The translations under genes and the position numbers were made by a program. The notes beneath the pieces were generated by a model, which saw only the letters and a program-made list of their open reading frames with translations, made no database searches and was not told the DNA's origin. A stretch of DNA of 64,000 bases from Paraphysomonas bandaiensis (lineage: Eukaryota > Chrysophyceae), in the NCBI GenBank assembly GCA_965644295.1, contig CBFFRP010000527.1, positions 1 to 64,000 of the forward strand, read 5' to 3'. The stretch's first letter is position 1, and the number at the start of each line of letters is the position of its first letter. This document shows, one piece after another, positions 34,230 through 45,333 of the stretch.

Positions 34230-34640
34230 TTGTATGTAATGGAGAACACCGATCAATATAGTGGCCCTATTATAATCCTATTCGTACAAAACATAACGCT
34301 GGTAGTGAATGTCTAATTATTAGCAATAGACTACAACCTGCGACAATTGACAATTAATTGATACGTAGCCCTGTAACCTGCAATAGGCGTATAAGAGTCA
34401 GAACTAATTTAGCAAAACATTTTAACTAACTAGTGCTTAACTCTCTGATATTGAAAGTCTTATTATTAGCAATAGGTGTTAAAAACCTACACCAAATTAG
34501 TAGCTAGATGAATGCTAGACAAACTAGTTAGACCTCTACCTGTAACTAATCAGTACACACTTTTTTTATCCTACTATTTAACGCTACGGAAGCTGCTTTT
34601 GCATCGCCGCAAGCACCAAGGTGCGACCACTTCCGCTCTG

Positions 34641-34929
34641 AGTTCTTAAGGTGAACATCCCTGATGCTTGACTTCAGCAGGCAGCCCAATACCCCGGATG
34701 CCCTTGAAGTGGGCCCATTCCCGGATGCCTGTTTATTCGTCAGGGCCCAAAGACGTCTACACAAGTGACACTTATTGGTGTCCCTTGTCCCTTGTACCAC
34801 ACAAGCATTCGGCTATGAGTGGGCAGAAGAATATCTGCTGACAATGTTTGCGGCTCACGTTAGTTTCCCAGGGAGAATCTCTCCCCCAGAACACTACGAA
34901 AAGGTGCGAGTCCGACTTTGTTGAGGGGC
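34641..34929 (+). repeat. half copy of the 58.5-kb foldback element
   Basis: Runs from GAGTTCTTAAGGTGAACATC to GACTTTGTTGAGGGG and matches the left arm at 58512-58837 with small indels. It stops at the point where the other copy turns around. Confidence 0.85.
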
Positions 34930-36829
34930 TTAACTCTCTGATATTCTATTACTTAGCGCTATGAAAGCGTGCGTTACCGCAAGCACCATGTGTAACCACT
35001 TTCGCTTTTTGTCCATAGGGGGAACTAGCCCGGAAACTTGATATCAGTAGGCATCCCAAATCCCAATACCCCGGATGTCTTTAGAGGACTAGGTGTCATT
35101 GATTCGAATCACCGCTTTCAGCATTAGATGTGGTATACATTAGATTTTATGCTCTCAACAACGTCATGAGGATAAGCTACAATTTAACCTAGAATCAATT
35201 TTTAACATATAATGGGTATCTTTACCTTTTCAAAATTTTAAACTCGGGATTCTTCACCTCGTTTTGAAACTTTGTTGAGGGCGGGACGATATAAAGCCTC
35301 CTCATAACCCGTGGTTAAATATTAAAATAAGACAGTCATTTGTACATGATTTAATAATATTACACAATTATAGAAAATTCACGATGATGACTAAACTCTC
35401 AAAACCGGATCATCAAGCACTCCAAGTTATCTTCCACCGTTCGTCTGATGCAGTTCATAATGATCTACATATCCTAGACCTCGAAACAATACTTCAAGAA
35501 TATTATTACTGGAGAGTTCTAATAGTTACTTTTAGCTTGCTTGCTGTAAAAGGAAATATAGGCACTCCCTCTGATTAACATTTTTTTGAGTGAAAAGTGA
35601 AAAGTGAAAAGTCAATGGGATCTAGATATAGTATAAGTTTCGGGAATGACAATTGTACTACATTAACTCAAATCAATTATAAATTTCAATTATGGCTACA
35701 ACAAATGTACCGCTACCACAAAAGGGTGCTGAGGGAATAGAAAACACTGAGGTCTTGAAATGTGATGATGAGTCGCGCGAGGTGTATCATCACGCTTAAC
35801 CCTTACCAGTCTGCTAGTGACCCTGACTCGAATGCTATGTGTAGTGTGTATATGATATGATGACGCACACAATCCTGATAAGCACGACTTGACCGTAAAC
35901 CTGAAAGGACTGAGTGACATTGCTCTAAATCACCTTCAGCATCAGATGTGGCATTTGAACTCTCCAGTAGTATTCTTGACGTTGTTGCGAAGCCCAGACT
36001 ATGAAGATAGATTGCTTTAACATCATTATTCCTATTGCTTCAGACGAAGGATAGAATATATAACTTGGAGTGTTTGTTATTTGACTCATCATTGTGGTTT
36101 CCTTATATTAAAAAAGAACATAATTAGAATTAATAAGCTTAATTAATTAAACGCAATACACACTCAATGCTTAAGTTATAAATGAGTAAAATTATGATCA
36201 ATATCAGATATCAGGTATCATTCATTGTCCATCTTGCCAAATTCATGTTATCTCAACTACTAATCTTTTTCACATAGCCGTAGGTATAACATAATCTTAT
36301 ACGGTTCATATATTTTATTTTTTCTACTATATGATTTCTATCTTTTGACATTAGTTCTGATAATGCAGTTAACCACTTTGTATTCTTCCTTCCATTAACA
36401 GTCATCAGTCATAATTCAAATTTCAAATACCTTTGAGCTACTCAACACTTTACAATTGATTAATATAACGAACAGCTTAAAATTGGATACAATGATGAAA
36501 TCACATACAAATGACTGTGAATACAATAATTAAGATAGAAGAGAGTTTCTGTTCAACACCAAATACTGAAGTTGAATGTCTATATTTCCCGGGGCTGCGT
36601 AACAATTCTGATATTTACCCGATATGCTCATATAAGCGTTCTGTAAACCCAATTCAGGTTAAAGAACACGTGTTTAGACAAAATGAGGATAGTAAGATAC
36701 AGTTAGTGTGGGTACATACATAGAAAACAATCACAAAAACGATATGAACATGTAGGAAACCATTACTGTTAGTATTAGACTTCACTCGTCAATAACCACT
36801 ACGACACTAGGAACTACATACGCATCTTA

Positions 36830-38643
36830 CTACTGCTGGCTGTTATTAAAAGATATCAGTTTCACATATTTATCTCCGCCCCTAATATGTCTGCTGCTAT
36901 CATCCTCAGAGGCATACGTAGGGGCTACAGCGATGATATCGTGCTTAGGGTTCCAGTCCATTGATGCTAGAGCATAGCGGCAGTCTATAGTGGTTTCAAC
37001 AGCACCGTCTCGCGATGAGCACTACACACAACGTATTAGAACATCACAAGTCATTAATTGCAGCAATAAATACACACGTAGAATAGTTTATTATATAACA
37101 TATACTGATGCAACATGAGATTCAATTCTACGTCACAGTGAAGCATATGTCCACTTACAATAGACACTGTGCTGTTCTCAGCTGCAGCAGCGAACCTCTC
37201 GCCGTTTCCACTGAACGACAGAAACCGCAGTGCACTCCTGTGTGTAGTACAGTTATATTTTCATACAAAAAAAGAACATTTGTGGAGTGATTCCCAGAAA
37301 ACCACTGCATGGTACACTTACTCGAATGTTTGTACAGTCGCTGTACAGATCATCTCATCAAGATCCCATACAGAGACGAGATAATCGGCTGAACCCACAA
37401 TCATTCTCGTGTGACTAGGGTCTATGTCGAGACAATAACAATTGGAAGTGTGTGCAACCACCGTCTCCGGCTATTGAGTGAGAATATTAGAATACAACAT
37501 AGTCAAAAGAAAATAAAGTAGAGCAATATAATATTCCCAAGCATAGAAATTTACTTCACAAACTGCAACTATGAGCAACTAGCCTGTTGAATCTCTGTCC
37601 CGTCAAACGCCAGAATTTCGACGCAGCCAATATCAGTACGCCCGGATGACAACATGATATGGTCAGAATTATGTGTCCATGCCATTTCATTAATCTGTCA
37701 CACAACATACTCCACAATTAATTCATTCATTGCAGGTGAGAAAAAGGTGCCCCAATTCATTGTGAAATAAATAAACTTATACATCAGTATACCTCATATG
37801 AAAATTTCGTTTTCTTCACTTGCCTAGACGCCCTTACATCAAGTATGGCCAAATAATCTGACTGCAGAGGGCACAATGTAAGTAAGCAGTCGCATGAGCA
37901 CAACTATTGATATCGGGTAAAGCAAAGTATTATATGAGTATTGCCGCATACTATAACGGCACAATAACTTCATATCACAGAGCTCAGGCACTGTGAAAAT
38001 ATTCGTTCACCTTGTTTCCGGTACATACATAGGAACCATTTGGGCTCCAAGCGATGTTAATATTATTCCCAGTGGAATTTATCTTCGAAACAGCTCGGTT
38101 GGCTGTTTAACGTGAACGTTACATAAAAATAATGTAAGAGTTGTAGTGAAGGTAGGTAATATAGTAGTATCCATAATACGCACTGTCTCTCCACAGAATC
38201 CACATTACAGCAATATACTGACAGGGCATACCTCTAACGTCCCACAGGTCCACAGTTTTCTCATCACCAGTAAGTGCCATGATATTATCATCACAAGGAT
38301 TCCAACAGACCATAGTATAAGCTCCACCTCGGGGTATGGTTTGTAGGACTCTCATCTATAGTGTGTATTATAATATACATGTATGTATATATATATATGT
38401 ATCATAACAGTTACATTAACACTATTGATGATGTCATATTCATACATTGCCATTTCCATCCATTTGTGCAACTTTAGTAACTTTATCTAATGACGAAGAG
38501 GCCAGACACTCCCCGCTCGAGTTCCACTTCACCTGTATGTGTATATGATCTCAGTAGATATGAATGATATGGAGACTTACGTGGGATAATCCTTTTATGT
38601 GAGGTGTGCCATCTTTGATTATGGCTTGACCAAGCTTTTCCAT
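36830..38643 (-). CDS. THOC3: THO complex subunit 3 (THOC3/TEX1), WD40 protein, 9 exons
   Basis: THOC3/TEX1 is the WD40 subunit of the THO/TREX complex that couples transcription to mRNA export. Exons on the minus strand: 38643-38581, 38532-38446, 38355-38232, 38102-38011, 37861-37793, 37694-37584, 37470-37322, 37237-37159, 37021-36830; 966 nt, 321 residues, in frame throughout (human THOC3 is about 351). Repeat signatures: VKWNSSGECLASSSLDK, TVDLWDVR, NNINIAWSPNGSYVCTGNK, INEMAWTHNSDHIML, MIVGSADYLVSVWDLDEMIC, LRFLSFSGNGERFAAAAENS and a last blade ending KYVKLISF. The order and wording (SNCYCLDIDP, INIAWSP) follow THOC3 rather than a generic WD40 protein. The intron after exon 6 would use a GC donor (CAG|GC); the other introns are GT-AG. 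Confidence 0.93.
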
Positions 38644-38735
38644 GGTCAGATAGATACTACTTTAAGAAGGTTATAATAAGATGAGGCACTATATATATAT
38701 ATATAAGCTATAAGCTATAAGCTATATGGACATAC
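38644..38735. other. THOC3 5' flank
   Basis: Short region upstream of THOC3 with TATATATA at 38692-38704, running into the CATA tract. Confidence 0.4.
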
Positions 38736-39000
38736 ATGCATACATACATACATACATACATACATACATACATACATACATACATACATACATACATACA
38801 TACATACATACATACATACATACATACATACATACATACATACATACATACATACATACATACATACATACATACATACATACATACATACATACATACA
38901 TACATACATACATACATACATACATACATACATACATACATACATACATACATACATACATACATACATACATACATACATACATACATACATACATACA
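38736..39000. repeat. (CATA)n microsatellite, about 265 bp uninterrupted
   Basis: About 66 pure tandem copies of ACAT/CATA on the plus strand (ATGT on the minus). All frames through it are open in part and give Thr-Tyr-Ile-His or Met-Tyr-Val-Cys polymers, which are artefacts. Confidence 0.98.
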
Positions 39001-39286
39001 ATGTATTCTTATTCGACTTTTGAATTCGAATGGTATAGCTATCTATACACTCCAAAATGAAGTGTGAATGAAGTCATAAATGAACCAATTACATCTTCAC
39101 ATATCGTGGTGAAGTTTGACTTCTTTTCTCAATATCTATGATTCATTACTACCTTATATATTATCTATTGATCATATGATTAATCATATCTAGACATAAC
39201 TCTCACATATCACTCTCATTGTGTTCTATCAATCATATTAATTACAATCAAACTTAATATTTTCATTTTATTATAAAATAAATTTC
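39001..39286. other. promoter-side interval of the USP37-like gene
   Basis: AT-rich; no gene. Contains the 5' flank of the deubiquitinase gene. Confidence 0.4.
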
Positions 39287-42200
39287 ATGAAGTTTGAATT
39301 TCAAGTTCAAACTGTATTAATTAAATCTAAAAAGAAACCATTATCAAAGTTATGTATATCAATTAAAGATAAATTCTTTATTATTGATGGTATTGAAGAA
39401 CAATATAGATGTAGTCGTTTACATTTTTCAACACAAGGAAATGGATATCAATTATCATCTGATGGTTTAAGGATTATATTTGCATCTGATTCAGTTACTA
39501 AAGCTACTGTACAAGAGATGCGTGATGTGATTGAGACACTTACAAAGAAACCTGAAAAGAAATCAAAAAAATCAAGATCATCATTGGATCCTTTCAATAG
39601 TTTTGTAGGAGAAAAAGGATTTCGTCGATCTAGTCAGGTTGTTGTTCCACCACGACGTTCGTTTGAACAATCCTACGTGGCTCCAGCGTCCTCATATCAA
39701 GCCAAAGAAGTCGCCGTCAGTGGAAAAAGTAAACCCGAGAACGAAGGTCTAGGTGCAGAGAGGAATGCCAGTGGACATTCGAGTAAACTCGTATCTTCAG
39801 AGGAACAAATAGCTCGGGAATCTGATAAGCCTCCTAAAACTTTATCTACACTTCCTGTCCCGAAAGGCAAGACAGTAGTAAAATCCCCCTCCCGTGGAAA
39901 TTTTATGCCGCAAGTAGTAAGTCCCCCATCGAAAGTGAGTCTTCACACGATATGAAGTAAAAACACTGCAGTCACTTTGTCTTGTTTTGTACCACCATTA
40001 CTTGTACTGATCACCGCCATCATATGCGTGCCTACGTTCTTAATACGGTCCGTGTTGTAGGGATTGAGCTTGCGCAAGTATTTTCAGAATGCAGCGACAC
40101 GTACTCCCCCTGCCACTATGCCACCAGAAATTTCCCCAGATCGTGTACGCACCGGGCCTATCTCTAGTAAGCTGGGCGCTTCATACAGTGGTATCGACAA
40201 TATTACTCCGACAAAGAGGCGAAGGGTTGAGGCGGATGAAGAAATCTGTGGCAGTGCTACAAGTAATGGAAGTGAAGATGATGCGCGCAAAGCTTCTCGG
40301 CTTAGCAGCACAAATAACTCTACAGTTTGCAACATAGTGAGTGACGTAAAATCTACAGTGAGAACTACGTACATTAACCCCAGTTTGCGGAGAGATTCTT
40401 TGGGACGTTTGGTCGAGAATGATGTTTTGGATAGTATCATGATTGGTGAAAGCAAGCAAAAGGACAACGTGATGGGTTCTAGGGTCAATGGTATCAAAAA
40501 TATGGGGAACACATGTTTCATGGGGGCTACAGTGCAGGTTATAAGTGTATATATATGCATATTATTGTGTATCTGAGTTTGTTGACAGGCATTGTGCGCA
40601 TTAGATGGCTTTGTTTCGGACTTCTTGTCACCATTCTGGAAGAGTGTGTTGTGTCACCGAGTCAACGAGAGGGAATTATCAGAAAATATGATATGCGTAT
40701 CTGCATTGATCACACTTTTCAGGTAAGGTTGAAGCGGCGACTTGTCGTATATAAGGAGTAGAGCGAGATAGAGTGCTAGATGTAAACGTTCTGTGTCATT
40801 CGGATATTTATTTTGTGAAAGTGTTGTTATTCCTTACTTATTCTGGCTTTGAGTTGATATGGCAATGTAGACGAAGTAGATCTTCAGAGCGTTGTAATAT
40901 GAGTGTTTACGACCTAAAAGACGCAATAACGAGATGTACTGGCAAATACCGTGGGTTTAGGTACACACTATATATATTCATATTATATGTCTTTGTGTAA
41001 TTTACGTTCGTGCCAGTCAACACGACGCGCATGAATTTTTGAGCGATATTCTTACCTCCCTTGAGGAGCAAGCGATCCATTCACTGCGGAAACTCTTCCA
41101 TGGGTCGTCATTTTACTCCTTGTTAGTAAGTGATTCTGTTCCCAATGAGGTTGACAATGATTCGAGTGCACTGGACACGGTATGCACTCCTGTTGACGGC
41201 AGTTCCGTATCTTTTTCTGCTTCAGGATCGACTTGTACTTCGACACCGTGCACTGCGAAGCCATTGGAACACATGACACTAAGTGTTCCTAAGGCCAAGC
41301 ATATATCGTCTTCTAACTGCGAAGCGGATAAAAAACTAAAATACGATGTTCCACCACTGATAATGCAGCTAGTGCCAACGGTCAAGAGATTTCTCAGCAT
41401 CGTAGAAATGACTCTCAAATGTACAAGTTGCGGACAAACTAGAACCAAGAAGGTGAGATTTATGGAGTACGATTGAGTTATATTATATATGACGTGGAAA
41501 TCAATGGTCTTAGCTTCTGTGATATGATGATCGCCACTTTGTTGCCTGTTTCTTCATTAACACCGATTCGTTGTCAGGAACACTACCATGATTTCTCTCT
41601 CCTACTTTCCACCTCGTCTGCAATGTCGCCATCGAACGCAATTCGAACTAGTTCTCGAATAGCATCCCAGAACTCTGAGATGTCATCTGTGCGTCTAGAA
41701 GAGCTAATTGAGTCGTTTTTTGCGAATGATACAAGAGATCTTGCCTGTGACTTTTGTAAAAACAAATCTGCCAAAGTGGAGGTATTGACAACATGTTATA
41801 TATTCCGAAATCTCATGATGCGAATGGTTGCTTAGGTGTCAAATGCGATCGATAAACTCGCGGATGTGGTGGTATTACAGCTCAAACGATTCGAATATGA
41901 CCCCAGGTATGAATTTCATTACTTCGTTTCTGTTTTTACGTACTTGTGTGGATCAATGAAACAAGATTAAGTGTAGTAATGATAAGTACTGTACATTGCA
42001 TAGAATGTAGTTTTCAACTTGTTCAATGATACATGCAGTATGACTGAATACTTTGCTGGTTGTTATAAGTTCTCATACATTGTATGATTATCAGACTATG
42101 TGATTTCCACAAGATTCAGCGGCGCGTTAGATTTCCTGCAGTTGTGGACATGTATCCTTATTGTGGCGAAAATAGTAGTGAACTCACTCCGAGTATAAAT

Positions 42201-43391
42201 ACGGCAGCAAGTGGACTAGATGCACGAAATATTTTGGGTGAGGCTTTCACTACGGCATTTCCTGAATTGCCAGTAAAAAGTGACATGAATCCAGCTCGAT
42301 GTAGTGAAATGAAAGCGTCATATGCGACGCCTGTGCATACGAATGGTCCTGGTGGTTTGTATGGCGGAGCACAGGGTGACAGTGAAATAATCAATCTGGC
42401 AAACGATGGTGGGACTGTATCTCCCGATCCAATGTCATCCAATTTGGTTGATACGTCATCGAATGAGGTGCACCGAAAAAATTCTGTGGAAACACATTCA
42501 AGGTGTGTACTGAGCACCTCCTGGACCAACGACGAAACTGAAGAGGAATGGTCTGGTAAAGCTTCATCGAAAGGATGTGCCAAACGACGTGTTCTGAGTG
42601 GCGTACAGAGCGCGGATGACGATGACACAAATAGAGCTGAATGCGATGACGCTGAGAAGACGCCTCCGAAATTGGAATCGGGAATTTATGGAATAGACCC
42701 TGAGTCGTTCGACAGCAAATGTGGGTTGTGGGTGTGCTCGCAGTGTACTTATGAGAACATATCCTCGCATTTAGCTTGTAGTGCCTGCAATACACTTCGC
42801 AATGATGATGAAGCAACCACTATAGTTCCAGAATCGTCTGACGCGTGCAATAAATCATTGCGGAAGCAACAAATGGCAAACTCCAAGCTGCCCTATGAGT
42901 TAGTAGCTGTTGTTCGGCACATGGGTAGGACCGCTGCTGCTGGGCACTACACGTGCGATGTACTGAGATCTGACCCTACGGACCCCGGGCACGAGAGAAT
43001 GTGGTACCGCTGTGATGATTCCAGAGTATACCCCACGTCTGAGGTGAGTGTGTAAAACGAGAATATTTCTACCACTTATATAGCTAGGCGACTATTAATC
43101 TTATAAAACGTGTCTGTATAGCATTCGTATGCCGGCGAATTGTTTTATAGACATACATGTTGCATAGAAAGTTATCTTTATATTGAAGTACAATGCTTAG
43201 TTCATATGTATCGATACTGTATCAGGTTTCACTCTGTGATTATTTCTGTAGCGCTGTCATAGCTCCGTGTATATGTCATTGTAAATGTATTTTGCTGACA
43301 GTTACTGTTATAGGATGCGGTATTGTCAGACCAGTCCTCGCCGTATTTGCTTTTCTACCAGCGAGTGAAGGGACAAGTGGCCGTTATGTAG
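39287..43391 (+). CDS. USP37: USP37-type ubiquitin-specific protease with an NZF zinc finger insert
   Basis: Cysteine protease that removes ubiquitin from proteins; USP37 members act in cell-cycle control. Exons 39287-39934, 40088-40537, 40589-40722, 40871-40960, 41017-41452, 41578-41781, 41836-41906, 42095-43043, 43314-43391; 3,060 nt, 1,019 residues. The N-terminal about 90 residues fit the PH-like domain typical of USP37/26/29. Catalytic Cys box GIKNMGNTCFMGATVQ, SQHDAHEFLSDIL, a CxxC zinc ribbon (CTSCGQ ... CDFCKNK), VVVLQLKRFEYDP and the His box VRHMGRTAAAGHYTCDV; the protein ends with SSPYLLFYQRVKGQ. The catalytic domain is split by a long insert, as in USP37, but instead of UIM helices it carries a RanBP2-type finger WVCSQCTYENISSHLACSAC (about 42727-42786). 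Cys and His residues are intact. Confidence 0.92.
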
Positions 43392-45333
43392 CACTTCATT
43401 TAATTTGTAAATTTTGATGTCAATGAAGTATTCTTGTTTGTGAGAGTGTATGCTTTGTATATATGATAGCTGACCAGTCGTTTGCCTATGAATTAATAAA
43501 CTTGCCATGCTCCAGTTGGCAATGATGCGAATACTTTTAAAGTGAAACAATACATACCCAATATCTTGGCCAATCTACAGTATTCGTATGTTCCGATTGC
43601 TTCATCAACGAAGTATTTATATGCTGCCTTTGTTACCTAGTTTGATTATATCTGCTCAATAAACTTCCTCTGGATAACGAAAGAAACTAAACTCACGATG
43701 TAATAATAATTTTAAAGTATATGGTGTGAACTTGAAATTACTTTTGTAGAAGTCGTATTCATAAGTATTCACTATCTTCTCAGTGTCGGTCTAATTATAT
43801 CCATGAAGTTTGATCGCTCTTAGATTACGTAAATAGTATTCACTACGAGTTCCTGTACAGGGACATTAACTGATAATATCGAAGGTGGTATGTCAGCTTA
43901 TTAATTATTAGTACCTGAATAAATTATTAATTATTGTAATTGTGAACAGTGAACAGTACTTCAATTAGTGGTTGAGCTATTGTAAACAGCATTACTCATT
44001 TAGCTGCCTAAGTATAGAGTTCTAAATGTAGAATATATAATATATTTAATTGAGGTTCATACGTTGTACAATGTTCAATGTAAACTAATCTTATCCACTA
44101 TTACACAAATAGAGTTTTATATTTGTAGCAAGTCCAAAGCTAATACAAATATTGATGATAAATATGTTATTGTCGTTATGTGAACGTAATAGACTGTTAG
44201 CATTAGGAAAATGAAGCTGTAAACGAGACTTCTTCTCTCAGAGTCTGATATAATAGATCCTGAAAATACATAAATAAGATATCCCTCAATGTGTCTAAGT
44301 ATTTCTTATTTATGTTACGGCTATAATCACTCTATCCTCATAACTGCTTCTATCGTCATTGTCACCTCGAGTGATATCACGGTGTACATATATACATATA
44401 CTGTACTCTCTCTCCTTAACTGTATTGTTGTTGCTAATCATATGAATGAAATGATCTTACATTACAATAAACAACAGTGACAGCAACTGACAGTGACTGA
44501 CAGTAACAGTAGCAACAGTATCTTTCTTCATATAGTTTCAGTATAGACTCATATCATAACACACTGAGCTAACTGACTCATATATATATATATATATATA
44601 CGTATAATCAGTCTGATATTCGGATCTTTTAATTTGACATACTCATGAAGTTACTCAGGAATTTTCTTGGTAAATTCTGTGAGGATTCTGTATTTATATC
44701 GGATGGATGTTGTGTTTATCGGCTGTGGATTTGATGATATTACCATGCTATGAAGATGATGAGTTGGTGAATAACATTTTCTTTAAAGTTAATTATAGAA
44801 TATGACTGTGAAAGTGATTAATGAGGTCGGTTTGGGTCGATATGAGCGACATGCTGTTTAATAGAAACCGGCCGGCAGGCAGTGAGAATAGAATCCATCT
44901 CCAGAAATGAGGAGTATGTTGGAGATTATGGACCAAAATTATGAGTTTTACACTTCTTTTGATACGAAAACACAAAAATTGATGTTTTCTTTCTATATAT
45001 TGCTGTTTTTTTGGCAATGGACATTTATGGTAGTATACTATACATACTCTGTATTATGAGTAGAATTTTTGATAGCAGGAGCAGTACGATAGTAGTCCAC
45101 ATCAAGCTGCTGTGTGTGTATATATCCATATGTTCATAGAAGATATACGTATGCTAACCATATAGATATACATATACAGCGTACTCCTATAGAACTATGT
45201 ATATTCAAGTGCAACTTCTACTTGATTCCAAAAATAGCGTATGTTTTATCACCATAACTCGACTGCTTCTGAAGGTACTCAGCACTGTACGCACTCTGCA
45301 CTGCTTCATATAAGTGTGGTATCTATATAGAAT
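43392..45333. other. 1.9-kb intergenic region
   Basis: No gene recognised. AT-rich, with a TA tract at about 44578-44600 and a CAGTGACAG-type imperfect repeat near 44476-44515. Confidence 0.4.

Larger units (their letters stand above)
33747..36829. other. 3-kb repeat graveyard between satellite and THOC3
   Basis: No gene with recognisable family. It contains three hairpin-repeat copies (34173-34229, 34582-34638, 34957-35012), a half copy of the 58.5-kb foldback element (34641-34929), a diverged part of it near 35020-35090, the motif TTATTAGCAATAG (34317, 34455) and a dispersed repeat near 35220-35320. Two short plus frames (35384-35578, 64 residues; 36511-36723, 70 residues) are unrecognised and weak. 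Confidence 0.6.

Noticed and set aside
38708-39067. Met-Tyr-Val-Cys and Thr-Tyr-Ile-His proteins
   Set aside because: Translations of the CATA microsatellite; every frame is open by composition.
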